From Bacteroidota bacterium (GTDB taxonomy: Bacteria; Bacteroidota; Rhodothermia; JANXDC01), in contig JANXDC010000015.1 of NCBI GenBank assembly GCA_025059945.1, positions 62,001 through 126,000 on the forward strand: 64,000 nt of DNA, read 5' to 3'. Position numbers and translations under genes: made by a program. Below are positions 16,744 to 24,386 of the stretch, piece by piece. Numbering within the stretch: position 1 is the stretch's first letter; every line of letters begins with the position of its first letter. Below the pieces are notes generated by a model. That model was not told the DNA's origin. It did no database searches and saw nothing but the letters and a program-made list of their open reading frames with translations.

Positions 16744-17733
16744 ATGGAAGCAACCCTACTTGCAGCCAAAAACCTCGCGGCCTTTCTGGAAGAAGTGGAA
16801 CGCCGCATCGAGTCTGGAGAGCTATCGGAAGCGCTCCTGCTCTGCCGTCAGGCGTTAGAACAACTTCCCGAGCACGAGAGGAGCTCGCGTGTGCGCATCG
16901 AGCTGGAGATGGCCAATGCGTACTTGCGACTCAAAGATCCCAAAGTCTTTGACCTGCTCAATCGGATTCCGGTTCAAACCGACTTGGAACGGGCCATCTG
17001 GCTGGTGCGCTACGGCTCGGCCCTGCTGCGGCTGCATGGCGACAGCGCCGGGGCGCGCGAGCAATTCGAGAGGGCGTATTTGCTTTTCCGCGAGCTACAC
17101 GAATACGACTGGATGGTTCGGGTGATGACCAACATCGGCAATACCTACCGGGCCGAGCACAATTTCGAGCAGGCTCAGGAGGCCTACAGCCGAGCTTACA
17201 ACCTGGCCAAACGTCATGGGCTGCGCCGCCGATTTGTCTTCATCTTCAACAATAAAGGGGTCTGCTTTCAGGACGAAAACCGCTTTGATGAGGCCGAGGA
17301 TTACCTAAAACGCGCCTATACGCTGGCCCGCGAACTGGGGGATCGGCTTATGGAGGCCACCACGCTAGCCAATTTGGCCGATCTCTACGAGGCGATGGGC
17401 TATTTTGGCCTGGCCCTGGAGTACTACCGCGCCGCCCTGCAGCTATATCGGGAGCTGGGGGCGATTCGGGATTACGAGCGCAAATACGCCGCCTATGAGC
17501 GCTGTAAGGATAAACTAGAACGACTCGACATCGCCAAGGTGCTCGGCTTCATGGATCTACAAGAGCTGCGCCAGCGCTACGTAACGGGTCTTGTGGATGG
17601 ATTCATCGGCATCCCCGGCATTCGCAACCAGTCCGACATCGGCCGACGTATCGGCCTCACCCGGCAGGCCATCCATAAGAACGTGCGCCAGTACCGGCGC
17701 ATCCAATTCCGCAAAAACGAAGAAGAGCTATAA
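16744..17733 (+). CDS. TPR regulator with C-terminal helix-turn-helix
   Basis: 329 residues with an AGGGGAGG-type site just before the ATG. The central region is made of TPR units (e.g. NIGNTYRAEHNFEQAQEAYS, NNKGVCFQDENRFDEAEDYL, NLADLYEAMGYFGLALEYYR). A linker shared with the upstream TPR-only protein leads to a C-terminal HTH at about residues 297-317 (SDIGRRIGLTRQAIHKNVRQY) and a basic tail. No kinase, receiver or enzymatic domain, so it is probably a transcription regulator whose TPR part senses a ligand or partner. It has its own promoter and is followed by terminator-like hairpins. The order TPR then HTH is the reverse of the classic RRNPP regulators. Confidence 0.8.
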   Translation: MEATLLAAKNLAAFLEEVERRIESGELSEALLLCRQALEQLPEHERSSRVRIELEMANAYLRLKDPKVFDLLNRIPVQTDLERAIWLVRYGSALLRLHGDSAGAREQFERAYLLFRELHEYDWMVRVMTNIGNTYRAEHNFEQAQEAYSRAYNLAKRHGLRRRFVFIFNNKGVCFQDENRFDEAEDYLKRAYTLARELGDRLMEATTLANLADLYEAMGYFGLALEYYRAALQLYRELGAIRDYERKYAAYERCKDKLERLDIAKVLGFMDLQELRQRYVTGLVDGFIGIPGIRNQSDIGRRIGLTRQAIHKNVRQYRRIQFRKNEEEL

Positions 17734-17742
17734 ACGGTCTCT

Positions 17743-17809
17743 CGGGGCCGCAGCGCCAGGCAGGCGGCCCCGAAGTCGGTTGACATTCCCCGATAAAACC
17801 GGCTTTTTT
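17743..17809 (+). terminator. Terminator after the TPR-HTH gene
   Basis: Two consecutive hairpins: a 9-bp CGGGGCCGC/GCGGCCCCG stem (17743-17772) and a 7-bp GTCGGTT/AACCGGC stem (17775-17803, one G-U pair) followed by six T residues (17804-17809). The second has the form of an intrinsic terminator. Confidence 0.6.
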
Positions 17810-17844
17810 GCTTCACCTCTGCGCCCACAAAGCGGAATAAAGCC

Positions 17845-18888
17845 ATGTCGGTTGACCAGCACAACATGCACGGCATCTTATGCCGGTTTCCGGAGGACTG
17901 GTCCGAAGCGCACGCGCTGGCCACCGAGGCGTTGGCCGATTGGCTTCCGAGCCGGCCCGTACATCAGGTGCTCGTGGCGGGCATGGGGGGATCCGCCATT
18001 GGGGGGGATCTATTGCGCGCGTACTTGCGCGATCGCGCGCCGGCGCCGATTCTGGTGTGTCGACATTACAGCGTGCCGACTTTTGTCGGCCCGCATACGC
18101 TGGTGCTCGTCTGCAGCTACTCCGGGCAGACCGAGGAGACGCTCTCCGCCTACGAGCAGGCCGTCGCCCAAGGGGCGCAGGTGCTGGTGGTCAGCTCTGG
18201 CGGTCGGGCGGCCGAGCTGGCCGCCCGGTACGGCCATCGGCTCGTGCGCATTCCGCCGGGCAGACCGCCTCGCACGGCCCTGGCTTACCTATTCGCCCCG
18301 CTTCTGCATGCGGCCTGGCGGGCCGGACTTTGTGCGGACCCGCACACGGAAATCGCCGAAACGGCTCAGCTGCTGGAAGCCCATCTAGCCCGATACGCGC
18401 ACGCCTCCGAACACAACCCCGCCGTGCGCCTGGCCCAAGCCCTTTTCGGTAAGCTGCCGATCCTCTACGCCGGGCACGGCCCCATGGAGGCCGTGGCCTT
18501 GCGCTGGCGAGGGCAGCTAGCGGAAAACGCCAAGGTCCTGGCCTACGGGCACGTGTTGCCGGAGATGAACCATAACGAGATCGTAGGCTGGCAGAACCTG
18601 CCCGAGCTGCTTCGGCAGATGGCCGTCGTGTTCTTGCACGATCCGGAGGATCACCCCCGCGTTCGGCAGCGCATGCGCATCACGCGTCGCCTCATACAGC
18701 CCCACGCCGCCTCGGTTCATGATCTGTACGCGGAAGGACAGGGCCGACTGGCCCGCATGCTGGGGCTTATTTATCTAGGAGACTGGACGAGCTATTATCT
18801 AGCGCTCCTTTACGAGGTCGATCCGACGCCTGTGGCGAAGATCGATCTCCTCAAAGCCGAGCTAGCCAGCTGGAACGCCGAAGCGTAG
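17845..18888 (+). CDS. Bifunctional phosphoglucose/phosphomannose isomerase (SIS domains)
   Basis: 347 residues. Interconverts glucose-6-P or mannose-6-P with fructose-6-P. The SIS fold is marked by VLVAGMGGSAIGGDLLRAYL near residue 36 and the phosphate-binding CSYSGQTEETLSAYE near 91. The C-terminal segment EMNHNEIVGWQ is diagnostic of the archaeal/bacterial bifunctional PGI/PMI family and carries its catalytic Glu and His. Sits between the TPR-HTH terminator and serine dehydratase (12-bp gap), probably an operon with the latter. Confidence 0.93.
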   Translation: MSVDQHNMHGILCRFPEDWSEAHALATEALADWLPSRPVHQVLVAGMGGSAIGGDLLRAYLRDRAPAPILVCRHYSVPTFVGPHTLVLVCSYSGQTEETLSAYEQAVAQGAQVLVVSSGGRAAELAARYGHRLVRIPPGRPPRTALAYLFAPLLHAAWRAGLCADPHTEIAETAQLLEAHLARYAHASEHNPAVRLAQALFGKLPILYAGHGPMEAVALRWRGQLAENAKVLAYGHVLPEMNHNEIVGWQNLPELLRQMAVVFLHDPEDHPRVRQRMRITRRLIQPHAASVHDLYAEGQGRLARMLGLIYLGDWTSYYLALLYEVDPTPVAKIDLLKAELASWNAEA

Positions 18889-18900
18889 TAGGCCCCACCT

Positions 18901-19836
18901 ATGCCGGTATTTGAGCGCTTTCGCGAATGGTTCGTCTACTGCGAACGAGAGGGCATCGACCTGGCCGAATCCATGGTCCGCTACGAAATGGAGCTCAAGG
19001 GGCGCAGCCGGGAAGAGATCTACGCGCGGCTGGATCGGGCCTTGGGGGTCATGGAGGAGGCGGTGCAAAAAGGCCTCGAGCAGCAGATGCGCTCCCGAAG
19101 CGGCCTCCTCGGAGACTGGGGCAAGCGCGTGGCCCGCTCCCGTGTGTCCATTCTGGGTCCGCAGGTGACGGCCGTTATCGCTCGGGCGCTAGCGGCTAAG
19201 GAGGTCAACGCCTGCATGGGCCGCATCGTGGCCGCGCCCACGGCGGGCTCCTCGGGGATCCTGCCGGCTATGCTGACGGTGCTCATGCAGGAGCACAACA
19301 TCCCCCGAAGGCGCATCCTGGATGGGCTGCTTGTGGCGGCCGGGATCGCGCTCATCATCGAGCGTCGGGCCGGGATCGCGGGGGCTGTGGCCGGATGCCA
19401 GGCCGAGACCGGATCCGCGGCCGCCATGGGGGCGGGGGCCGTTGTGTACCTGTTGGGGGGAAGCGCAGAGCAGATCGGCAACGCCGTGGCGATCGCCCTG
19501 CAGTGCCTGCTGGGGCTCATCTGCGATCCCGTAGCCGGGCTCGTAGAGGTGCCCTGCGTGGTGCGCAACGCCTCAGGGGCCCTTGTGGGGTTTGCCGCGG
19601 CGGAGATGGCCCTGGCCGGGGTGCCGAGCGTGATCCCGGTCGACGAAGTGGTCGATGTGCTGGCCGAGCTTGGACAGGCCATGGATGCGCGTTACAAGGA
19701 GACAGCCCTCGGGGGATTGGCCACCACGCCAACGGGCAAGGCCATCGCACAGCAGGTGCTGATACAAGACGTGCCCATCTTGGGATCCGACCCCTCAGAA
19801 GGGGACCCTAGTCCCGATACGCAAAGCGCGCCGTAA
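18901..19836 (+). CDS. sdaAA: L-serine dehydratase, iron-sulfur type, alpha subunit
   Basis: 311 residues. Deaminates L-serine to pyruvate and ammonia using a [4Fe-4S] cluster. Cluster cysteines are in VNACMGRIVAAPTAGSSG, GLICDPVAGLVE and VPCVVRNASGA. The length and N-terminus (starting FERFREWFVYCEREGIDLAE) match the alpha chain of the two-subunit enzyme. The beta chain (SdaAB) is not adjacent and not in the window, so it must be elsewhere or be dispensable. The 3' end overlaps by 29 bp that of the convergent tryptophanase-like gene, another pyruvate-forming ammonia lyase. Confidence 0.93.
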   Translation: MPVFERFREWFVYCEREGIDLAESMVRYEMELKGRSREEIYARLDRALGVMEEAVQKGLEQQMRSRSGLLGDWGKRVARSRVSILGPQVTAVIARALAAKEVNACMGRIVAAPTAGSSGILPAMLTVLMQEHNIPRRRILDGLLVAAGIALIIERRAGIAGAVAGCQAETGSAAAMGAGAVVYLLGGSAEQIGNAVAIALQCLLGLICDPVAGLVEVPCVVRNASGALVGFAAAEMALAGVPSVIPVDEVVDVLAELGQAMDARYKETALGGLATTPTGKAIAQQVLIQDVPILGSDPSEGDPSPDTQSAP

Positions 19837-21178
19837 AGTGGCGCAGCACGGGTGGTTCCCAGGTGATGCGCATGCCGCGCAACCGCTGCCGATGGGCGTA
19901 GACCTCGCGCACAACCTCGATCACGTAGTCCATGTGGCTCTGCGTGTAGACGCGCCGGGGAATGGCCAGGCGGACCAAATCCATGGGCGCCGCCTTCTCG
20001 GAGCCATCCGGCTGCCGGCCGAACATGACCGTGCCGATCTCGCAGCCCCGCACCCCGCCGTGCACGTACAGCTCCACGGCGAGCACCTGACCCGGATACT
20101 GCAAAGGAGGGATGTGGGGCAAGATGGCGCGCGCATCCAAATACACCGCGTGTCCGCCGACGGGCCGCACGATCGGCACACCCGCCTCCATGAGATGCCG
20201 GCCCACGTACTGCGTGGAGGCGATCCGGTAGCGCAGGTAATCTTCTTCGATCACCTCCTCCAGGCCCACCGCAATGGCCTCCAGGTCCCGGCCGGCCAGG
20301 CCCCCATAGGTGGGGAAGCCCTCGGTTAGGATAAGCAGGGTCCGCGCCTGCTGGGCCCACGCCTCATCGTTGAGGGCAAGCCAGCCGCCGATGTTGGCTA
20401 GCCCGTCTTTTTTGGCCGACATCGTACAGCCGTCGGCATAGGAGAACATCTGGCGCACGATCTCCAAGACGGACTTGTCCGCGTAACCGGGCTCGCGCAG
20501 CTTGATAAAGTAGGCGTTTTCGGCAAACCGGCAGGCGTCGATAAACAAGGGGACCCCGTAACGGCGGCACACCTCGGCCGTGGCCTGGATGTTGGCCATC
20601 GAGACGGGCTGCCCGCCGCCGGAGTTGTTCGTAACCGTGAGCATACACAGGGGCACGCGCTGCGGGCCCAGACGCCGCAATAGCTCCTCAAGCCTTTCCA
20701 CGTCCATGTTGCCCTTAAACGGGTGCTCCAGCTGCGGCTGCAGGGCCTCGGGTATCGGCAGGTCCACGGCTTCGGCCCCGGTGAATTCGATGTTGGCCCG
20801 GGTGGTGTCAAAGTGCGTGTTGCTCGGGATGATCTTACCGGGCCCCCCGAGGATGGAGAAGAGGATCTTTTCCGCGGCCCGGCCCTGATGCGTGGGGATG
20901 ATGAAACGAAAGGGCATAAGCCGGCGCACGGCCGCTTCGAAACGATCAAAGGAGGGGCTTCCGGCGTAGGACTCATCGCCCTGCATCATGGCGGCCCACT
21001 GGCGCGCGCTCATGGCGGCCGTGCCGGAGTCCGTCAGGAGATCGATGAGCACGCGCTCGGCATCCAGGGCGAACAGGTTGTAGTGGGCCTCGGCGATCCA
21101 ACGCTCCCGCTCCTGGCGGGTGCTCATGCGAATGGGCTCAACGGATTTGATGCGAAACGGCTCGATGATGGTCTTCAT
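19808..21178 (-). CDS. tnaA: Tryptophanase / tyrosine phenol-lyase family PLP enzyme, predicted tryptophanase
   Basis: 456 residues, exactly the length of tyrosine phenol-lyase (TPL), and TPL-like over much of its length (PFRIKSVE, AMSARQWAAMMQGDESYAGS, FSYADGCTMSAKKD, GGHAVYLDAR). PLP lysine is Lys257 in SAKK, with Asp214 and Arg217 in IDACR. Yet the residues known to set substrate choice are tryptophanase-like: Asp124 (Thr in TPL), Ile381 (Arg in TPL) and His447 (Phe448 in TPL). I therefore predict tryptophan to indole, pyruvate and ammonia. No ribosome-binding site precedes the ATG; translation is probably coupled to an overlapping small ORF. Confidence 0.85.
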   Translation of the reverse strand: MKTIIEPFRIKSVEPIRMSTRQERERWIAEAHYNLFALDAERVLIDLLTDSGTAAMSARQWAAMMQGDESYAGSPSFDRFEAAVRRLMPFRFIIPTHQGRAAEKILFSILGGPGKIIPSNTHFDTTRANIEFTGAEAVDLPIPEALQPQLEHPFKGNMDVERLEELLRRLGPQRVPLCMLTVTNNSGGGQPVSMANIQATAEVCRRYGVPLFIDACRFAENAYFIKLREPGYADKSVLEIVRQMFSYADGCTMSAKKDGLANIGGWLALNDEAWAQQARTLLILTEGFPTYGGLAGRDLEAIAVGLEEVIEEDYLRYRIASTQYVGRHLMEAGVPIVRPVGGHAVYLDARAILPHIPPLQYPGQVLAVELYVHGGVRGCEIGTVMFGRQPDGSEKAAPMDLVRLAIPRRVYTQSHMDYVIEVVREVYAHRQRLRGMRITWEPPVLRHFTARFAYRD

Positions 21179-21297
21179 GGGTTTTGAGCTTCAGCTGAGG
21201 CCGCGCGATCTGGTGTCCTTAAAATAGAGGCTACGCCCGCCAGCACAGGCCGGATCTCCCCGCAAACAGCCGCCAGAGGGGGAACGAAACGATCCAT
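21175..21297 (-). CDS. Small ORF (40 aa) translationally coupled to tnaA
   Basis: An ATG at 21297 directly follows AAGGGAGGAC, itself abutting the stop of the radical SAM gene. The frame runs 40 codons and its TGA overlaps the tnaA ATG (ATGA). The peptide begins MDRFVPPLAAVCGEIRP and ends AEAQNP. It is not recognisable and has no Trp, so it is not a TnaC-like stalling peptide of the known type. As tnaA lacks its own ribosome-binding site, the small ORF could exist mainly to deliver ribosomes to it. Spacing of the site to the ATG is short (2-4 nt). Confidence 0.45.
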   Translation of the reverse strand: MDRFVPPLAAVCGEIRPVLAGVASILRTPDRAASAEAQNP

Positions 21298-21305
21298 GTC
21301 CTCCC

Positions 21306-22415
21306 TTAAGCCCACCGGGGTGAATCCGATCCTTTTAAGACCTCAAATAGGTCTTCTTGCTCGGGCACGCGTCGAAAGCGCGTCGTACACAGCTGGGGCG
21401 GGGGGCGATCCAGGCCATAACGACGAGCAAAGACCACAAACAGACGCCCGATGAATGTGGCGTAGGGGCCTGAACCCACCATGCGGTAGCCGAAGGCGGA
21501 GGTGTTTAGCTTGCCCTCTCGGACCGCGCGAATACGCCCCAACACCCGATCGGAGCGATCCGGATAGGTGCGGGCCAACCAGTCTTCGAAAAGTTCCTTT
21601 ACCGCATAAGGCAAACGCAGGAGCCCATAGCCAGCCCATTGAGCGCCGTGTTGGGCGGCCTCTTGGAGCAATCGGGGGATTTCGTGATCCGTCAGCCCCG
21701 GGATCACGGGGGCGATGTTGACGCCCACCGGTACGCCGCGCTCGCGGAGACGCGCGATCGCCTCCAGGCGCCGGGCCGCTGTCGAGGTGCGGGGCTCCAA
21801 GTGGCGACGCAGCTCGGGGTCCAGCGTGGTCAGGGAGATCGTAACGGTTACGAGCTCCAGACGAGCCAGCTCCTGCAGCAGATCCACGTCCCGCAGGATG
21901 AGGGCGTTTTTCGTGATAATCGCCACGGGGTTGCGGAAAGCCAGAAAAACCTCCAGACAGCGCCGGGTGAGGCCCAGTCGGCGTTCCAGGGGCTGATAGG
22001 CGTCCGTGTTGGGCGCCAGCACCACAGGCTGCGGCCTCCAGGAGGCGCTTCGAAACGCGCGAGCCAGCAGCTCTGGGGCATCGAGCTTGACCACGATCCG
22101 GGTCTCGAAATCCAGCCCCGAGGAAAAACCCCAATACTCATGTGTGGGTCGGGCGTAGCAATAGATGCAGCCGTGCTCGCAGCCCCGATAAGGATTCAAG
22201 CTATAGCGAAATCCCACGTCTGGGCTGCGGTTTTCGGAAAGCACCTCCTGAGAGCGGTCCCGGTACACCTGCACCGATACTTGACGGGCGAACTCAGGGG
22301 GCTCGAAGTACGGGGCCAGTTCCTCTGAAGGGAGCTCCACGTGCAGCGGCTCAAACCGGTTCGGAGGATTGTAGGCCGCCCCACGGCCTTTAGCGAGCGG
22401 AGGATGTCTGCGCAT
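21306..22415 (-). CDS. Radical SAM protein, SplB-like / PA0069 family
   Basis: 369 residues from ATG 22415 (MRRHPPLAKGRGAAYNPPNR). The radical SAM cluster motif is GCEHGCIYCYARPTHEYWGF, with CxxxCxxC cysteines binding the [4Fe-4S] cluster. The flanks (VGFRYSLNPYRGC before it, FETRIVVKLDAPELLARAF after it) and the PVGVNIAPVIPGLTD segment match the PA0069 group of unknown function, distantly related to spore photoproduct lyase. The start overlaps the end of moeA by 26 bp, so the pair is co-expressed. The substrate is unknown; DNA repair or cofactor chemistry would both be guesses. Confidence 0.88.
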   Translation of the reverse strand: MRRHPPLAKGRGAAYNPPNRFEPLHVELPSEELAPYFEPPEFARQVSVQVYRDRSQEVLSENRSPDVGFRYSLNPYRGCEHGCIYCYARPTHEYWGFSSGLDFETRIVVKLDAPELLARAFRSASWRPQPVVLAPNTDAYQPLERRLGLTRRCLEVFLAFRNPVAIITKNALILRDVDLLQELARLELVTVTISLTTLDPELRRHLEPRTSTAARRLEAIARLRERGVPVGVNIAPVIPGLTDHEIPRLLQEAAQHGAQWAGYGLLRLPYAVKELFEDWLARTYPDRSDRVLGRIRAVREGKLNTSAFGYRMVGSGPYATFIGRLFVVFARRYGLDRPPPQLCTTRFRRVPEQEDLFEVLKGSDSPRWA

Positions 22416-23667
22416 GATACGGCATCCCGGCAGAAGCGACGAAAGGCTCCGGCTCTGTGGCCCACAACTCCAGTTCCACCTCCGTTTCCGCGGGCACAGG
22501 GCCCCAAGCTTCCGGCAGATGCAGCAAACAGGTGGCTGCGACAAGCGAACTGACCAGGTGCGAACCCTGCGGCCCGGTGGGGCGCACGCCGATGCGGCCA
22601 TCGGGGCGCAAGCGCCATCGGGCGCGCACAAACGTATACAGCCCCGGCCGCTTGGCCGCAAAGGGCTCCTCCAGCATCCCGCGCAGCCGAGCGCGATGCG
22701 TGGGCCTAAGGCCCATGATGTAGCGCAACGCGGGCCGCACGTACTGATCAAAGCAGACCCCGGCCGAGACCGGATTTCCCGGCAACCCGAAAAACGGCTT
22801 CCCCCGTAGAAGGCCGAACAGCAAGGGCTTACCGGGGCGCTGGCGCACACGCCAGAAGACGCGCTCAAAGCCCAGCTTCTCGAGCACGGCCTGCACGTAA
22901 TCGAAAACCCCCACCGAGACGCCCCCTGTGCTCAGCACCAGGTCCGCTGCGGCATGTGCCTCCTCGAAAGCCCCCTGGAGGGCGTCCGGGTCATCCCGCA
23001 CGGTGGCCCGATAGGTTACCTCGGCCCCTTCTCGTCGGCAGAGGGCCTCAAGGAGATAGCGGTTGCTGTTCCGGATCTTACCCGGAGGGAGCGCTGAGCC
23101 TGGATCGACCAGCTCATCTCCTGTTATCAGAATCGCCACACGGGCCCGTCGGCGCACGGGAAGCTCGGCCCAACCGGCTGCAGCAGCGGCCGCTATGGCG
23201 GCCGGCTCCAGCACGAGGCCCTCCTCCAAAACCGTGGCCCCTTCGGGCATATCCTCGCCGGCTTTGCGGATGTTCCGGCCCGGGGAGATGGGCTCTCGGA
23301 TGCGCACCCATCCATCTGGCTCTACGGTAGCGATCTCTTGCTCCGCAACTGCGTCGGCTCCTGGAGGAAGGGGCGCTCCCGTTAGGATCTGCACGGCCTG
23401 TCCGGGCCGCAATACCTCGGGCCATACTGTGCCGGCCCGCACCAGCCCGACAAGACGCAAGCGAACGGGCGCCTGGTTCGTGTCCGCTGCGCGCAGCGCA
23501 TAGCCATCCATGGCCGAGGTGTCGAAAGGCGGCACCGGATCCCGGGCCCGGATGGGTGAGGCCAGCCCCAATCCCAGAGCCTCCTCAAGGGGTCGCCTCT
23601 CCATAGGCAAAGGCGCAAGCCGGGATAAGATAAGCGCGTGCGCCTCCGAGACAGAGACCAGCTCCAT
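22390..23667 (-). CDS. moeA: Molybdopterin molybdenumtransferase
   Basis: 425 residues. Inserts molybdate into adenylylated molybdopterin in the last step of Moco synthesis. Hallmarks: PPFDTSAMDGYALRA, GAPLPPGADAVAEQE, the MPT-binding ITGDELVDPGS and LSTGGVSVGVFDYV, and FGLPGNPVSAGVCFDQYVRP. It fits with mogA (37.5 kb) and the sulfite-oxidase-like enzyme (4.7 kb) as parts of a dispersed Moco system. First gene of a probable moeA, radical SAM, small ORF, tnaA run. ATG 23667 has no strong ribosome-binding site. Confidence 0.95.
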   Translation of the reverse strand: MELVSVSEAHALILSRLAPLPMERRPLEEALGLGLASPIRARDPVPPFDTSAMDGYALRAADTNQAPVRLRLVGLVRAGTVWPEVLRPGQAVQILTGAPLPPGADAVAEQEIATVEPDGWVRIREPISPGRNIRKAGEDMPEGATVLEEGLVLEPAAIAAAAAAGWAELPVRRRARVAILITGDELVDPGSALPPGKIRNSNRYLLEALCRREGAEVTYRATVRDDPDALQGAFEEAHAAADLVLSTGGVSVGVFDYVQAVLEKLGFERVFWRVRQRPGKPLLFGLLRGKPFFGLPGNPVSAGVCFDQYVRPALRYIMGLRPTHRARLRGMLEEPFAAKRPGLYTFVRARWRLRPDGRIGVRPTGPQGSHLVSSLVAATCLLHLPEAWGPVPAETEVELELWATEPEPFVASAGMPYHAQTSSAR

Positions 23668-23785
23668 GGAAATTGTGCCCTTGAGGTCAAAAAACTACCG
23701 CGCCCCGTATCCGAACGCAAGCCTGGCGTGCCGGGGCCGCGGCGAGGTTCGGCGGACTGAAAGCCGGGCCATCTCGGGGTTAGGC

Positions 23786-23814
23786 TTGCGGAAAACAGGG
23801 ATTTTTTGTAAAAA
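23786..23814 (+). promoter_or_regulatory. Possible promoter of the LytM-like gene
   Basis: TTGCGG (23786-23791), 17 nt, TAAAAA (23809-23814), with a T-rich spacer, 50 bp before the ATG at 23864. Modest match only. Confidence 0.3.
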
Positions 23815-23863
23815 TCGGGCGCACGCTCACAAGCCGCTTCTAGCACCCAGGGAGACCGAAGCC

Positions 23864-24343
23864 ATGGCTCTTCGATGGTGTTTCCTGTGTATGGGCTGCT
23901 TGATTTCGGGCTGGATCGCTCAAGGCACCTATGCGAACCCTTCGGAGGAGCTGGCACTACAGCGTCCGGTCAACGCGCCCGTTTGGCGCGGCTTTGGGCT
24001 GCATTTCCACCCCTTGTTGCGCAAAACCCAAATGAACCTCGGCGTGAGCTTTGTGGTGCAAACGCGCACCCCTGTATATGCCGCCGCGGAGGGTCGGGTA
24101 CGGGAGATCAACCGGAACCTAAGCCGAGGCTTGTACGTGATCATCGAGCACGGGCGAGGCTACGAGACCGTATACGCCCATCTGAGCCGGGTCTTGGTCG
24201 AACGCGGTCAGCGCGTAGAGCTCGGGGCGATTATCGGCTACGTAGGCGAAGGGGAACGGGCTAGCACCACCCACGTGCTGCGCTTCGAATTGCACCGCCG
24301 CGGCAACGCGATCAACCCAGAGCCGTATTTCCGAAAAGGTTAA
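23864..24343 (+). CDS. Degenerate LytM (M23) domain protein, probably non-catalytic
   Basis: 159 residues. A signal peptide (ALRWCFLCMGCLISGWIAQG) is followed by an M23/LytM fold: FHPLLRKTQMNLGVSF, TPVYAAAEGRV, LYVIIEHGRGYETVYAHLS, GQRVELGAIIGYVGEGERAS and THVLRFELHRRGNAINPEPY. The zinc site is lost. Where active enzymes have HxGxD this protein has NLGVS, and where they have HLHFE it has VLRFE; the YAHLS histidine is kept. Similar loss occurs in EnvC and NlpD, which activate amidases rather than cutting peptidoglycan. Start ATG 23864 follows GGGAG; the upstream in-frame extension lacks support. Confidence 0.85.
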   Translation: MALRWCFLCMGCLISGWIAQGTYANPSEELALQRPVNAPVWRGFGLHFHPLLRKTQMNLGVSFVVQTRTPVYAAAEGRVREINRNLSRGLYVIIEHGRGYETVYAHLSRVLVERGQRVELGAIIGYVGEGERASTTHVLRFELHRRGNAINPEPYFRKG

Positions 24344-24386
24344 CACCCCCTCAGGTGCCGCCTCAGACCAAGCACACAGGCGCACT

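Noticed and set aside
19692-20360. Minus-strand frame inside tnaA and other long out-of-frame ORFs (for example 10225-11283)
   Set aside because: They lie within conserved genes, have low-complexity Arg/Gly/Ala translations and no ribosome-binding sites.
21175-21297. TnaC-type tryptophan-sensing leader peptide
   Set aside because: The peptide has no Trp, and there is no Rho-dependent spacer as its stop overlaps the tnaA start.
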